Below the pieces are notes generated by a model that was not told where the DNA came from, made no database searches, and saw nothing but the letters and a program-made list of their open reading frames with translations. From Gammaproteobacteria bacterium (GTDB taxonomy: Bacteria; Pseudomonadota; Gammaproteobacteria; Arenicellales; Poriferihabitantaceae): a stretch of 36,334 bases of DNA. The DNA is taken from contig JAUVBY010000010.1 of the NCBI GenBank assembly GCA_030590945.1, positions 1 to 36,334 on the forward strand. The letters run 5' to 3'. The position numbers were made by a program, and so were the translations under genes. This document shows, in pieces, positions 21,837-33,309 of this stretch (its first letter is position 1; the number at the start of each line of letters is the position of its first letter).

Positions 21837-22952
21837 ATGACTGAATCCATTCAAACCACCGCCCTGACCGCACTGCACATCGAAAACGGCGCTAAAATGG
21901 TGCCATTCGCGGGTTATTCCATGCCCGTTCAATATCCAGATGGCGTATTAAAAGAACACCTGCATACGCGCGCGAAAGCTGGCCTGTTCGATGTATCACA
22001 CATGGGTCAGGCGCTGATCACGGGGCAGGACGCCGGCGCAGCGCTGGAACAGCTTATTCCCATTGATATTCAGGATTTAGCCACTGGTGAGCAACGCTAT
22101 GGCTTTTTTACCAATTCGGCGGGCGGCATTGAAGATGATCTGATGGTATCGCGTTGGCCTGAAGGCATAATGGTAGTGGTCAATGCCGCATGCAAAGTAA
22201 ATGATTTCGCTTATCTTGCGGCCAATATGCGAGGAGATGCCAAACTAAATATTCTTGAGGACCTGGCATTGATTGCTATTCAAGGTCCGTCCGCTAAAGA
22301 TGTGCTGGCCAGATTGGGCCATGATATAAACGATATGGGTTTCATGCAATGCCGTGAAATAGACATTAAAGGTATCACCTGCCGTATGAGTCGCAGCGGT
22401 TATACCGGTGAAGATGGTTTTGAAATTTCTGTGAGCAACGACCATGCTGACGCGCTTGCGCGTATCCTGCAGGCGGATCCAGATTGTGCCTGGATCGGCC
22501 TTGGCGCGCGCGACAGCCTCAGACTTGAGGGCGGCATGTGCCTGTACGGGCACGACATTGATACCACCACCACGCCGATTGAAGCCGCAATTGGTTGGGC
22601 AATTTCACCGGCCAGACGCAATGGCGGTGTTCGAGAAGGCGGCTTCCCTGGCTCAGATATCATTTTAGCGCAGATGCCGGCGAAAATTTCGCGTAAGCGC
22701 GTGGGCCTGAAACCCACTGGTAGAGCGCCCATACGCGAAGGAACAGAGATTTATGATCAGCAGGAAAACCGAATTGGCACGGTTACCAGCGGCGGTTTTA
22801 GCCCTAGTTTAAGTAAGCCTATTGCCATGGGCTACATAAACAAGCAAAATGCCAAGACGGGCACGATCGTTTTTGCTAAGGTACGCGGCAAGTTACTTGA
22901 GATGGAAGTCAGTTCATCTGTCTTCGTCGCAAACAATTTTTACCGACTCTGA
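21837..22952 (+). CDS. gcvT: Glycine cleavage system aminomethyltransferase (T protein)
   Basis: 371 aa. MVPFAGYSMPVQYPDGVLKEHLHTRAKAGLFDVSHMGQ, SRSGYTGEDGFEIS, GLGARDSLRLEGGMCLYGHDID. Confidence 0.95.
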   Translation: MTESIQTTALTALHIENGAKMVPFAGYSMPVQYPDGVLKEHLHTRAKAGLFDVSHMGQALITGQDAGAALEQLIPIDIQDLATGEQRYGFFTNSAGGIEDDLMVSRWPEGIMVVVNAACKVNDFAYLAANMRGDAKLNILEDLALIAIQGPSAKDVLARLGHDINDMGFMQCREIDIKGITCRMSRSGYTGEDGFEISVSNDHADALARILQADPDCAWIGLGARDSLRLEGGMCLYGHDIDTTTTPIEAAIGWAISPARRNGGVREGGFPGSDIILAQMPAKISRKRVGLKPTGRAPIREGTEIYDQQENRIGTVTSGGFSPSLSKPIAMGYINKQNAKTGTIVFAKVRGKLLEMEVSSSVFVANNFYRL

Positions 22953-22962
22953 GAGGATTAAA

Positions 22963-23340
22963 ATGAGTGAAACCAGATACACAGAAGATCACGAATGGGC
23001 AGAACTGGATGGCGAGGTGCTAACCATCGGCATCACCGACTATGCGCAAGGCCAGCTGGGCGACATCGTATATATTGAATTGCCAGAAGTGGGTCGCACC
23101 CTTGACCAGGGAGAGGAAACCGTTGTGGTTGAATCCGTAAAAGCTGCAGGTGACGTGAAATCGCCTGTCACGGGCGAAGTGATCGAAATCAATGACGTGC
23201 TAAATGATGAACCTGAACTGGTCAATCAGGATCCAGAAAATGAAGGCTGGATTTTTAAGATGAAAATGATGGAACCTGAGCAATACGCACAAATGCAGGA
23301 CAAAGACAGCTATACGAAATTTGTAGACTCGCTTTCCTAA
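22963..23340 (+). CDS. gcvH: Glycine cleavage system H protein
   Basis: ATG at 22963 after a GAGAGGA RBS (the tracked ORF starts earlier, inside gcvT). RYTEDHEWAELDG..., lipoylation motif VVVESVKAAGDVKSPV. Confidence 0.95.
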   Translation: MSETRYTEDHEWAELDGEVLTIGITDYAQGQLGDIVYIELPEVGRTLDQGEETVVVESVKAAGDVKSPVTGEVIEINDVLNDEPELVNQDPENEGWIFKMKMMEPEQYAQMQDKDSYTKFVDSLS

Positions 23341-23455
23341 GAAGCCAACCACCTGAGTACAATTGGCTAACGGACCGGGTAAGCCGAACAGAGGACGCCC
23401 TGCATCTTATCTGAGCCCATACGGGCTGACACGAATTTACTAGAGACACACACCG

Positions 23456-26332
23456 ATGCCACAACTATTTTCTGCACGCCACCTTGGGCCTAATACTGAC
23501 GAGAAATCAAGCATGCTCAAGGCGCTGGGGCTGGATTCTATTAATCAGCTCATTGATCAAACGGTCCCCGCTTCCCTGCCCCGTACCGGCGACCCGCGTA
23601 TAGGGGAAACCCTGAGTGAGGAACAGGCGTTGCAAACGCTCAGTGATCTCGCTGATCAAAACGAACTCAAGGTATGCATGATAGGCTGTGGTTACCACGG
23701 TACCCGCTTGCCCGCGGTCATTCGCCGTAATGTGCTGGAAAACCCGGATTGGTATACCGCCTATACGCCCTACCAGCCTGAAATCAGCCAGGGTCGCTTA
23801 GAAGCCCTGATGATTTTTCAGCAAATGATCATGGACCTGACAGGCATGGAGATTGCCAATGCCTCACTGTTGGATGAAGCGACCGCTGCGGCCGAGGCCA
23901 TGACCATGTCGAAGCGCCTTTCCAGGAATAAAAGCGATCTTTATTTTATAGACGAAAATACGCACCCGCAAACCATTCGCGTGATGCAGACACGCGCCGC
24001 ACCCCTGGGGATCGAGTTGTTCATCGGGGACCCCAAAACTCAGTTAGCTGACAAAGACGTCTTTGGCGCATTATTTCAGTATCCCGGTACCACCGGCGCA
24101 ATTGTTGATTTCAGCGACGAAATAAGCGCTGTACAATCGAAAAAGGCCTTTGCCACGCTGGCGGCCGATATAATGGCGTTGACCTTATTAAAATCGCCTG
24201 CTGAAATGGGTGCCGATATCGCCGTTGGCAGCACCCAGCGCTTTGGCGTACCCATGGGCTACGGCGGCCCGCATGCTGCCTACTTTGCCACGCGTGACAG
24301 TTACAAGCGTTCCGTTCCCGGTCGCCTGATCGGCCTGTCAATCGATGCACAGGGCCACCCGGCTTACCGCATGGCCCTGCAAACCAGAGAACAGCATATA
24401 CGCCGCGAAAAAGCGACCAGCAACATCTGTACCTCGCAGGCGCTATTGGCAATTATCGCTGCGTTATACTGCGTTTATCACGGCGCTGACGGCGTCAGGC
24501 GGATTGCGGAACGCATCAATCGTTTAACGCGTATGCTCGCAGACAAACTCAAGCAAATTGATATACAACTTGTACATCAACACTATTTTGATACCTTGCT
24601 GGTACACGTGCCCGGGCAGGCCGGCAATGCTGTCAACGCGGCGCTGGAGCACGATGTTAATATCCGCTACATCGATGAGAATCACGTCAGCATTGCGCTG
24701 GATGAAACGCATGATGAATCGCATATAAACCAACTGGTCAACGCCTTTGCATCCCCCTTTCGAAATTCAAGGGATATGGTAAATAATCAGACGCCGGCGA
24801 GCAGTTTACCCGACGCCCTGATGCGCAAAAGCACGTATTTCAGTCATCCGGTATTTAACCAGCACCGAAATGAAACATCGATGATGCGTTTTTTACGTGG
24901 CCTGGCCAGAAAAGACATCACCCTGGCACGTGCGATGATCCCTCTGGGTTCCTGTACCATGAAACTAAACTCGGCCACCGAAATGGATTCCGTGTCGAAT
25001 CCACGGTTCGCCGCATTGCACCCTTTTGTACCTCGTGATCAAGCCGCCGGATATCAGCAAATCATCCAGGATTTATCCGATGATTTGTGCGAAATCACCG
25101 GTTACGATGCCTTTTCCATGCAGCCGAACGCCGGATCTCAGGGCGAGTTCAGTGGCCTGCTCTCGATCCATGCCTATCATGTCTCACGAGGAGATTTACA
25201 ACGCACCATTTGCCTGATCCCTTCATCTGCGCACGGCACCAACCCGGCCAGCGCCGTCATGGCAGGAATGAAAGTCGTTATCGTGAAATGCGATGATGAA
25301 GGCAATGTTGACATGGACGACCTACGGGAAAAAACTGAAAAGCATAGCGCGGAACTGGCGGCATTGATGATTACCTATCCTTCAACCTACGGTGTATTTG
25401 AAGCCACGATACAGGAGGTTTGCCAGCTGATTCATAATCATGGTGGGCAGGTATACCTTGATGGTGCCAATCTAAATGCGATGATCGGCCTGGTCAGGCC
25501 GGGTGATCTGGGAGCCGATGTCTCCCACCTGAACCTGCATAAAACCTTTGCCATTCCCCATGGCGGTGGCGGCCCCGGCATGGGCCCCATCGGCGTTAAA
25601 AAACACCTCGCGCCTTTTTTGCCGGACCATGTACTGGTTAAGGGTGTAAACCCGCACCCGAATGCACAGCCTTTGGGCAGCGTTTCAGCCGCACCCTGGG
25701 GCTCGCCACTCATTTTAACGATTTCCTGGGCCTATATTAAAATGCTGGGTGGTCACGGACTGACCAAAGCAACCAAAATGGCCATCTTGAGCTCGAACTA
25801 CATCGCCACAGCGCTCAGCGAGCACTATCCGGTGCGCTATACAGGCGCCAAAGGCCGCGTCGCACACGAATGCATTATCGATTGTTCTGCCTTTAAAGAA
25901 AGTTGTGGCGTCATGGTCGAAGACATTGCCAAGCGCTTAATGGATTATGGTTTTCACTCACCGACTATGTCCTGGCCAGTGCATGATTCTTTAATGATCG
26001 AACCCACCGAGAGCGAGCCCAAATCCGAACTGGATCGATTTATCTCGGCGATGATCTCCATTCGCGCTGAAATAGCAACTATTGAAGCAGGTACGTTGGA
26101 TAAAACCAATAATATGCTCAAGAATGCGCCGCACAGCAACCAGCTAATTGATATTGAAGAATGGCCGTATCCTTATACGCGTCAGCAGGCCTTTTTTCCG
26201 GAAGCCGGCAGTAAGTTCAGTAAATACTGGCCCCCTGTCGGGCGAATTGACAATATCTACGGCGATAAGAACCTGCATTGTTCATGCCCGACTCCAGAAG
26301 AATATACTGACATTCCTGATCGAACAACATGA
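23456..26332 (+). CDS. gcvP: Glycine dehydrogenase (decarboxylating), fused P protein
   Basis: 958 aa. [13 protein letters not shown]..., [20 protein letters not shown]-lysine region [27 protein letters not shown]. Confidence 0.95.
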   Translation: MPQLFSARHLGPNTDEKSSMLKALGLDSINQLIDQTVPASLPRTGDPRIGETLSEEQALQTLSDLADQNELKVCMIGCGYHGTRLPAVIRRNVLENPDWYTAYTPYQPEISQGRLEALMIFQQMIMDLTGMEIANASLLDEATAAAEAMTMSKRLSRNKSDLYFIDENTHPQTIRVMQTRAAPLGIELFIGDPKTQLADKDVFGALFQYPGTTGAIVDFSDEISAVQSKKAFATLAADIMALTLLKSPAEMGADIAVGSTQRFGVPMGYGGPHAAYFATRDSYKRSVPGRLIGLSIDAQGHPAYRMALQTREQHIRREKATSNICTSQALLAIIAALYCVYHGADGVRRIAERINRLTRMLADKLKQIDIQLVHQHYFDTLLVHVPGQAGNAVNAALEHDVNIRYIDENHVSIALDETHDESHINQLVNAFASPFRNSRDMVNNQTPASSLPDALMRKSTYFSHPVFNQHRNETSMMRFLRGLARKDITLARAMIPLGSCTMKLNSATEMDSVSNPRFAALHPFVPRDQAAGYQQIIQDLSDDLCEITGYDAFSMQPNAGSQGEFSGLLSIHAYHVSRGDLQRTICLIPSSAHGTNPASAVMAGMKVVIVKCDDEGNVDMDDLREKTEKHSAELAALMITYPSTYGVFEATIQEVCQLIHNHGGQVYLDGANLNAMIGLVRPGDLGADVSHLNLHKTFAIPHGGGGPGMGPIGVKKHLAPFLPDHVLVKGVNPHPNAQPLGSVSAAPWGSPLILTISWAYIKMLGGHGLTKATKMAILSSNYIATALSEHYPVRYTGAKGRVAHECIIDCSAFKESCGVMVEDIAKRLMDYGFHSPTMSWPVHDSLMIEPTESEPKSELDRFISAMISIRAEIATIEAGTLDKTNNMLKNAPHSNQLIDIEEWPYPYTRQQAFFPEAGSKFSKYWPPVGRIDNIYGDKNLHCSCPTPEEYTDIPDRTT

Positions 26333-26342
26333 CCCAAACATT

Positions 26343-27296
26343 ATGACCCGGGCGATCATACAAGGCGAGAAATTGCGCGGTGAAGCAAAAACCGCGCGTA
26401 TTCCCGTAAAGATCAAACCACAGCCCAACGATCAGGTACTGCGCAAACCTGCATGGATTCGTGCTCAATTTCCCGGTTCTGCAAAAGTAATTGAACTGAA
26501 AAAAGTACTACGCGAAAAAAAGCTAAAGACTGTCTGCGAAGAAGCCGCTTGCCCTAATTTAGGGGAATGTTTTGCAAAGGGTACCGCCACTTTTCTGGTA
26601 ATGGGTGATATTTGTACGCGTCGCTGCCCTTTTTGTGATGTCGCACACGGCCGGCCCGATGCACTGGATGAACACGAGCCACAGCATCTGGCAGAAACCA
26701 TCGCCCAAATGGGCTTGCGATATGTCGTCATAACCTCAGTAAATCGCGATGATCTGCGCGATGGGGGCGCACAACATATAATGCGATGTGTTGCGGCTAC
26801 GCGAGCAGCCAGCCCGGATATTAAAATTGAAATTCTCACGCCTGATTTCAGAGGCCGGACACGCCAGGATGCCTTAAAGATCCTGGCGCAGAGCCCTCCA
26901 GATGTTTTTAATCATAACCTTGAAAGCGTACCGCGCCTGTACAGACAGGTTCGCCCCGGAGCTGACTATAAGGTTTCATTGCAGTTATTGCGTGATGTCA
27001 AAACTTTGATGCCCGGTATACCTACAAAATCGGGCATCATGCTGGGCCTGGGAGAATCCACCGACGAAGTCGTGCAAACCCTGAAGGATATGCGCGAATA
27101 CAGTATTGATATGCTTACCCTGGGCCAATATTTACAACCCGGTAAGCACCACCTGGCCGTTGAAAAATATTATACGCCGGAGGAGTTTAAAGAACTTAAA
27201 CTCGTGGCTGAATCCCTGGGGTTCAGCAATGTTGCATCAGGGCCCATGGTGCGATCCTCCTACCACGCTGATTTGCAGGCCGATCATATCGTATAA
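26343..27296 (+). CDS. lipA: Lipoyl synthase
   Basis: Likely start [16 protein letters not shown] at 26343 (the tracked ORF begins earlier, inside gcvP). [13 protein letters not shown], radical [33 protein letters not shown]. Confidence 0.94.
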   Translation: MTRAIIQGEKLRGEAKTARIPVKIKPQPNDQVLRKPAWIRAQFPGSAKVIELKKVLREKKLKTVCEEAACPNLGECFAKGTATFLVMGDICTRRCPFCDVAHGRPDALDEHEPQHLAETIAQMGLRYVVITSVNRDDLRDGGAQHIMRCVAATRAASPDIKIEILTPDFRGRTRQDALKILAQSPPDVFNHNLESVPRLYRQVRPGADYKVSLQLLRDVKTLMPGIPTKSGIMLGLGESTDEVVQTLKDMREYSIDMLTLGQYLQPGKHHLAVEKYYTPEEFKELKLVAESLGFSNVASGPMVRSSYHADLQADHIV

Positions 27297-27305
27297 AATG
27301 GCTAT

Positions 27306-28154
27306 CTAATTACCGCCCTTCTCCTGCCGGTGATATTTATGCTGCAAGACCATCGCATCATGACGGTTATCCGTTTTCCGCTCCATATAGGTTTTATTGA
27401 AATAGGTCGGGTAGTGCAAGACTCTAAACGAGCGATCCTGCACCGAGGTCAGCACCCCGACTGCCCGACTAAAAAAATCCGCGTGATCCATTCTTTTTAA
27501 ATTATCGTCCCAACCGACCAGACGAATTTTATCGCTTCGGCCTATATAAAAATTAGGTACTTTAAGGTGAACCGGATACGGTCCTATATAACTCCCCGGT
27601 TCGTGTAACGGTGTTCTTCCGGTTTCAAAGACACCGGTATGAGAATAATCATGCACTATTCGCAACGGCAGATAAATAACCTCACCTGCCAAAATATCGA
27701 TTTGGGGGTGCGTTTCCATCGCCTGAAACGCATTTAATAACTCAGTGTGACGGTTAAATACAAAATCATCATCCAGGCACATCATGTATTTCGTGGTAAC
27801 GGCGCTTAAACCGGCGTTACGACCCGCAGACACACCACTATCGTACGGTAGAATAATTGTTTCAACGCCCGCCAGCTGACGGGGTTGTTTGCTGTCATCG
27901 ATGACAATGATTTTCAAGGTCGGGTACAGCCTTTTTATACTTTTCACCAGACCGGCTAATTTTTTTGGCCGTTCGAAGGTTTTGATAACCGCTGTAATTT
28001 CGTCCAGCTCAGGCGCCCGGTTGGGACGATGAAACAGCGCATCCAGCACACGCTCGAGCAGCAATGCTGTATTAACCAGAATTTCATAGCCAAAGGCCAC
28101 CACATATTTGAACCTGCCCGTTCTGGAATTTTTTAAAGTTTGAATAATATTCAT
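27306..28154 (-). CDS. Family 2-like glycosyltransferase
   Basis: 282 aa. ITAVIKTFERPKKLAGLVKSI, IVIDDSKQPR, SAGRNAGL, CLDDDFVF. Confidence 0.8.
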   Translation of the reverse strand: MNIIQTLKNSRTGRFKYVVAFGYEILVNTALLLERVLDALFHRPNRAPELDEITAVIKTFERPKKLAGLVKSIKRLYPTLKIIVIDDSKQPRQLAGVETIILPYDSGVSAGRNAGLSAVTTKYMMCLDDDFVFNRHTELLNAFQAMETHPQIDILAGEVIYLPLRIVHDYSHTGVFETGRTPLHEPGSYIGPYPVHLKVPNFYIGRSDKIRLVGWDDNLKRMDHADFFSRAVGVLTSVQDRSFRVLHYPTYFNKTYMERKTDNRHDAMVLQHKYHRQEKGGN

Positions 28155-28237
28155 GGTGTTTTTTAACGACTTATCCGTATACGATTCTCATAGCATGCTT
28201 AGCCTGCTCCTGGAGCCACCAATAAAAATCCTGCCCT

Positions 28238-28273
28238 CTATGTAAATATTTACACTGCGGATTATTTACATAG
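28238..28273. promoter_or_regulatory. Palindrome cluster; candidate operator
   Basis: Perfect 14-bp palindrome TGTAAATATTTACA (28241-28254) nested in a 10-bp inverted repeat CTATGTAAAT...ATTTACATAG (28238-28247 / 28264-28273). Confidence 0.5.
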
Positions 28274-28391
28274 TTTTAGCCACTCACTCATACTAAAGTT
28301 CCCGTAGGGAACGAGTGGAACATGCCTTTGACCATCCGGTCCCGCGAGACGGAATATGCCGGTTCGTTAATTGATGTCAGTGGAGGATAAA

Positions 28392-28490
28392 ATGCTTGAT
28401 TTATTAATTAAAACACTGTTTTGGTGGTTCCTTATCGGAATGCTTCTGTTTGTCACCATGGGTTACATTATCTCTAATACAACGATGTGA
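28392..28490 (+). CDS. 32-aa predicted single-TM small membrane protein
   Basis: Strong SD (AGTGGAGGATAAA-ATG). MLDLLIKTLFWWFLIGMLLFVTMGYIISNTTM*. Too short for the ORF track. Confidence 0.6.
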   Translation: MLDLLIKTLFWWFLIGMLLFVTMGYIISNTTM

Positions 28491-28658
28491 GTCAGAGCAT
28501 CAGGCTCCTTACATTCGCCTGATAGATACGCGACTCATCTTGTCGGAAACTCATCGTTGGTTTCAGACAAGCCGGATATGCCAGACATATTTATAGTGGC
28601 TTGCCCTATTTAGGCCGGAAACGATTATGCTGGAAAAGCAGATACCAGGAAAGTATTT

Positions 28659-29345
28659 TTAGCGCCGCAGGGGAAATTCTTTTAGCAGCGTGATGGTTCG
28701 GCCATCCACGCGTAGATAATCACCGATTTTTAACTCTTTCATAATTATGGAAACCATTTCACGGGAAGAACCGACCATCTCCGCTAGTTCAGTCTGCGTA
28801 ATACCGGTGATTTTATGCCCGGTGTCGCTTTCTTTCGCCAACGCAAGCAGCGTGCGTCGCAACCGCCCGTAAACATCTTCCAACGCCATAACGCAAATAC
28901 TCTCAATGACCTGGCGCGTACGTTGAGACAAGGTTTCAAGGAATAGACACATAAAATCAGAGTGTTTTTGAAACATTGCATACACCCTATCGTGCTCAAT
29001 CTCTAAAACAGTACAATTTTGCAGGGCTATGATATCGGCCGTGGTGGCCTGGCCGTTGATCATCGATAGTTCTCCGAACATATCTCCTGATCGCAGTACG
29101 GCAAGGGTTAGATGTCTTTTATTTTCACAATGCGTGACTTTCATCGTGCCTTTGATCAGTATATACAAAAGCCCGCTGTTCGTGCCTTTGGCGAGCACTA
29201 ACTGCTCCCGTTTATACCAACGAATTTTCCCCTGAGCATACAATTCTTTTTGTATGTCTGGTTCAAGTCCGGATAAGAATCTGGCAGGCCCTGAATCCGC
29301 TTCAGGCCCCGACTCCACATCCTTAGCTAATGCGCTCACGACCAT
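28659..29345 (-). CDS. Crp/Fnr-family transcriptional regulator
   Basis: 228 aa. Cyclic-nucleotide-binding domain (GDMFGELSMINGQATTADIIAL...) and HTH (ITQTELAEMVGSSREMVSIIMKEL). No FNR-type N-terminal Cys cluster. Confidence 0.9.
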   Translation of the reverse strand: MVVSALAKDVESGPEADSGPARFLSGLEPDIQKELYAQGKIRWYKREQLVLAKGTNSGLLYILIKGTMKVTHCENKRHLTLAVLRSGDMFGELSMINGQATTADIIALQNCTVLEIEHDRVYAMFQKHSDFMCLFLETLSQRTRQVIESICVMALEDVYGRLRRTLLALAKESDTGHKITGITQTELAEMVGSSREMVSIIMKELKIGDYLRVDGRTITLLKEFPLRR

Positions 29346-29549
29346 TTAACGCCACCTCGTACCGTTCACCGCTTTATACTACCGAATATCTGTATTTTTT
29401 GACCGTTACGATATTAGCAATTCATCGCTCGCTGGTCAACGGTTTGTAGATCGCCCGGCATGCATCACCTATTCAAACGTTTAAGGCTCTTTAATTCCAT
29501 ATTGCTCGAACTATAAGGAATAATGTTCGTCGATATTTCTAACAAAATG

Positions 29550-29593
29550 TATTAAAAAAGGTTGGCAAAGCCAGCCCTCCGGAAACCTTTTTG
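29550..29593 (-). terminator. Probable terminator downstream of acnA
   Basis: Minus strand AAAAAGGTT...GGCTTTGCC-AACCTTTTTT: long A/T-flanked hairpin. Confidence 0.65.
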
Positions 29594-29603
29594 AGCCTGA
29601 GAA

Positions 29604-32264
29604 TCAGCCTGCCAGTTGCCGTAATACGTAGTGCAAAATGCCACCATGGTCATAATATTCCCACTCTTTGGGCGTATCAATGCGTACTTTCGCGGTGAAG
29701 GTTTTCTGCTCACCCGCCTGATCAGTCACGGTAATGGTTACATTCTTCGCGCCCGCAATCACGCCTGTGATATCGTAGGTTTCCGTGCCATCCAGTTTCA
29801 ACGTCTCGCGCGTATCGCCTTCATTAAATTGTAAAGGCAACACGCCCATACCCACCAAATTCGACCGATGAATTCGCTCAAAACTTTCAACCAGTACCGC
29901 CTTCACGCCAAGTAATTTAACGCCTTTCGCCGCCCAATCTCTGGAGGAACCCGTGCCATACTCTTTACCACCGATGATCACAAGCGGTGTATTAGTCTGA
30001 CGGTAACGTTCAGCGGCATGAAAAATACTCATCACTTCACCATCAGGCTGATACACGGTCCAGCCTCCCTCGGTGCCGGGCGCCAGTTCATTGCGTAAGC
30101 GTATATTGGCAAACGTACCGCGCATCATCACTTCATGATTTCCTCGTCGCGACCCGTAGGAGTTAAATTCTACCGGGTCTACGCCGGCCTCTGAAAGATA
30201 TGCACCCGCCGGAGAATCTGCTTTTATCGCACCGGCCGGGGAAATATGATCCGTAGTAATTGAATCACCCAACCTGGCCAAAACACGCGCGCCGTTTATA
30301 TCGCCAAAACCCGGCGGTGTAGCCGTAATACCCTCGAAGTATGGCGGCTGCTGGATGTAACTCGAATCTTTGCTCCAGTTGAAACGATCCGATGCAGTTG
30401 TTTTAACCGCCTGCCAGTGCTCGTCACCTTTAAACACATCTTTGTATTTTTCAATGAATATATCCCGTGATAAGGCCGCATCAATCGCTGCATTCACTTC
30501 TGCCTGTGAAGGCCAGATATCACGCATATACACATCCTGACCATCGTTGCCCTGTCCCAACGGTTCGGTGTCTAAATCAATGCTCGTGGTACCGGCAAGC
30601 GCATAGGCCACAACCAACGGCGGTGATGCAAGAAAATTCATTCTAACTTCAGAATGCACGCGACCTTCAAAGTTTCGATTTCCTGATAGCACCGAACTGA
30701 CTACCAGATCACTTTTGTGAATCGCTTCGACAACCGGTTGAGGCAATGGGCCGGAATTACCAATACAAGTCGTACACCCGTAGCCGACGACATCAAAACC
30801 CAGAGCCGCCAGAGGCTCGATCAAACCGGCATTTTTAAGATATTCCGTCACCACTCGTGACCCCGGTGCGAGCGAAGTCTTCACCCAGGGTTTAACCGAT
30901 AGACCCAACTCAATGGCTTTTTTCGCGAGCAGGCCCGAAGCCATAATCACGCTGGGATTGGAAGTATTGGTACAGGAGGTAATGGCTGCGATAACGATAT
31001 CGCCATCGTGCATATCTACATCACGGCCATTGATCACCGTTGATGCACTGCGAGGAGTATCGCTGCCTGAAATTTCTGCCTGCGCCGCAAGTATCACCTG
31101 CTTTGCGTTTATAAGGTCTATCCTGTCCTGGGGACGCTTGGGACCGGCGATACATGGTTTGACCGTCGACATATCAAGGCTCAGGGTATCGCTATAATCC
31201 GCTTCGGCCGCGCCGCTCTCACGAAACATGCCCTGCGCCCTGGTATACGCTTCAACCAGCGCGATCTGTTCTTCGCTGCGACCGGAAAGATACAGGTAAT
31301 CGAGCGCAGCCTGATCGACCGGAAATATGCCGCAGGTTGCACCATACTCCGGCGCCATATTGGCGACGGTGGCCTGGTCTGCCAACGACAGATCGTCAAG
31401 CCCATCGCCGTAAAACTCAACAAATTTACCAACTACACCCTTCTCTCGCAGCATTTCAACAATGGTTAATACCAGGTCGGTCGCCGTGACACCTTCTCTA
31501 ATTTGCCCGCTTAACTTAAACCCTACCACCTGCGGTATTAGCATAGTAATTGGCTGGCCCAGCATCGCGGCTTCGGCTTCGATACCGCCCACACCCCAGC
31601 CTAATACACCCACACCATTAATCATCGTGGTATGTGAATCGGTACCGACAACCGTATCAGGGTACAGGCTAAATGAACCATCTGCCTGTTCACGCTTAAA
31701 AACCACCTGCGCAAGATTTTCCAGGTTGACCTGATGCACGATACCGGTGGAAGGCGGCACCACCCGAAAATCTTTAAATGCCTGTTGGCCCCACTTCAAA
31801 AAGGCGTAGCGTTCCGCATTGCGTTCATACTCGCGCTCAGTATTTTGTGTCAGTGCGTTACTGGTGCCAAAATTATCCACCATCACCGAGTGATCAATTA
31901 CCAGGTCTGCCGGGCTCAATGGGTTGATTTTATCCGGGTCTCCGCCTAAATCCTGCATGGCGTCGCGCATGGCGGCCAAATCAACCACCGCCGGAACACC
32001 AGTGAAATCCTGCATGAGTACACGTGCTGGCGTGAAAGCGATTTCGATAGTCGGTTCAGCGCTGGCATCCCAATTGGCCAGGGCGAGAATATGCTCACGA
32101 GTGATATTCTCACCGTCTTCAAAACGTAGTAAGTTTTCCAGGAGGATTTTTAAGGAATACGGTAGCCGATCAAGCTTTGCTTCATTTGCCAGCGCATTAA
32201 GCGAGTGGTATTGATATTCAGTTCCTTCAACGGTAAGCGTTTGTAATGCATCAAAAGTATTCAT
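29604..32264 (-). CDS. acnA: Aconitate hydratase A
   Basis: 886 aa. [88 protein letters not shown]. Confidence 0.95.
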   Translation of the reverse strand: MNTFDALQTLTVEGTEYQYHSLNALANEAKLDRLPYSLKILLENLLRFEDGENITREHILALANWDASAEPTIEIAFTPARVLMQDFTGVPAVVDLAAMRDAMQDLGGDPDKINPLSPADLVIDHSVMVDNFGTSNALTQNTEREYERNAERYAFLKWGQQAFKDFRVVPPSTGIVHQVNLENLAQVVFKREQADGSFSLYPDTVVGTDSHTTMINGVGVLGWGVGGIEAEAAMLGQPITMLIPQVVGFKLSGQIREGVTATDLVLTIVEMLREKGVVGKFVEFYGDGLDDLSLADQATVANMAPEYGATCGIFPVDQAALDYLYLSGRSEEQIALVEAYTRAQGMFRESGAAEADYSDTLSLDMSTVKPCIAGPKRPQDRIDLINAKQVILAAQAEISGSDTPRSASTVINGRDVDMHDGDIVIAAITSCTNTSNPSVIMASGLLAKKAIELGLSVKPWVKTSLAPGSRVVTEYLKNAGLIEPLAALGFDVVGYGCTTCIGNSGPLPQPVVEAIHKSDLVVSSVLSGNRNFEGRVHSEVRMNFLASPPLVVAYALAGTTSIDLDTEPLGQGNDGQDVYMRDIWPSQAEVNAAIDAALSRDIFIEKYKDVFKGDEHWQAVKTTASDRFNWSKDSSYIQQPPYFEGITATPPGFGDINGARVLARLGDSITTDHISPAGAIKADSPAGAYLSEAGVDPVEFNSYGSRRGNHEVMMRGTFANIRLRNELAPGTEGGWTVYQPDGEVMSIFHAAERYRQTNTPLVIIGGKEYGTGSSRDWAAKGVKLLGVKAVLVESFERIHRSNLVGMGVLPLQFNEGDTRETLKLDGTETYDITGVIAGAKNVTITVTDQAGEQKTFTAKVRIDTPKEWEYYDHGGILHYVLRQLAG

Positions 32265-32348
32265 AATATTTTCTTATGGTAAGTTACTATTTATCTATTA
32301 TACCTTATGTATCGTCTGTTTACATCCAGGCTATTTATGCTGTGATGA

Positions 32349-32371
32349 AAAAAGCTATACAGCTTCTCTTT
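32349..32371 (-). terminator. Possible short terminator after the inositol monophosphatase gene
   Basis: Minus strand AAGCT-GTAT-AGCTT-TTTTC hairpin. Confidence 0.45.
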
Positions 32372-32376
32372 CTGGT

Positions 32377-33195
32377 TTAGCCATGCCGGCCGGGTTGATT
32401 GTACATTTGAACCCATTCAAACCAGGCATCGTAAAGATCAGGGCTACACGCCGCAATCGCGGATTGTTTAATCAATTTGTTTGATTTTATTGGCTTGCCC
32501 TCAAGCCGCGATGCGATTCCGCCTGATTCCGACAAAATCAGATGCCCGGCGGCATGATCCCACAGGTGCTGACCTCCGTGTAAATACAACTGGATGCGAT
32601 TGGCTGCCAGCCAGCACCACTCCAGAACACAACTGCCCATATTTCGTTGTGAACGATAAGGCGGGCAACTCACCAGTCGCTCGGCCAGCGCACCGGTCAG
32701 ACGCTTGTAGTCCACATTTGCAACACAACTGTTGAGCGTATCGATACGGCCCGGATACAAGCGTTGCCCGTTCAAATACGCGCCTTCACCCCGTTTTGCA
32801 GTAAAACTTTCTGCGCGGTTCGGGTCATATATAACCGCAAGCTGGGTTTCGCCATTTTTCACATAAGCAAGTGATAAACCATATATGGGAAAACCCACGG
32901 TAAAATTTGTGGTGCCGTCCAGCGGGTCCAGAACCCACAACCCCTGCTCTGAATACGTCAGCATATCCTGCTGTTCGCCATGCGCCATTTCCTCGCCCAG
33001 CATAGGCGTCTGTGGCGAGTACGCTTTGAGCGCCGCTTGAATTTTATGCTGCAAATTGGCATCGACCTCGGTAACCACACTGCCGTCCGGCTTGGCGCGT
33101 TGCGCAATCTCGCCTACGGCCTGGCTATCAGGAAGATAGCGTTGCGCAGCGTCAATCAGGATATTTTCTAAAACATGAATGTCAGGCACAGGCAT
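32377..33195 (-). CDS. Inositol monophosphatase family protein
   Basis: 272 aa. LGEEMA, WVLDPLDGTTNFTVGFPIYGLSLAYV, WDHAAGHLILSESGG. Confidence 0.9.
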   Translation of the reverse strand: MPVPDIHVLENILIDAAQRYLPDSQAVGEIAQRAKPDGSVVTEVDANLQHKIQAALKAYSPQTPMLGEEMAHGEQQDMLTYSEQGLWVLDPLDGTTNFTVGFPIYGLSLAYVKNGETQLAVIYDPNRAESFTAKRGEGAYLNGQRLYPGRIDTLNSCVANVDYKRLTGALAERLVSCPPYRSQRNMGSCVLEWCWLAANRIQLYLHGGQHLWDHAAGHLILSESGGIASRLEGKPIKSNKLIKQSAIAACSPDLYDAWFEWVQMYNQPGRHG

Positions 33196-33309
33196 GAATT
33201 AAGAATTTCGATAAGTAGTATTGTACTGATTATATCGCGAGACCCCGCAGTATTTGCTAACAATTTTGCGCTATAATGAGCTTCACTAACTACTCACTTC
33301 TTCGGGCAA

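Noticed and set aside
22849-22962. N-terminal extension of the gcvH ORF into gcvT
   Set aside because: Overlaps the gcvT 3' end. The internal ATG at 22963 has a good RBS and starts the canonical GcvH sequence.
26148-26342. N-terminal extension of the lipA ORF into gcvP
   Set aside because: Lies within gcvP in another frame; LipA homology begins near [16 protein letters not shown] at 26343.
26465-26839. 124-aa minus-strand ORF inside lipA
   Set aside because: Antisense to the radical SAM coding region; no independent support.
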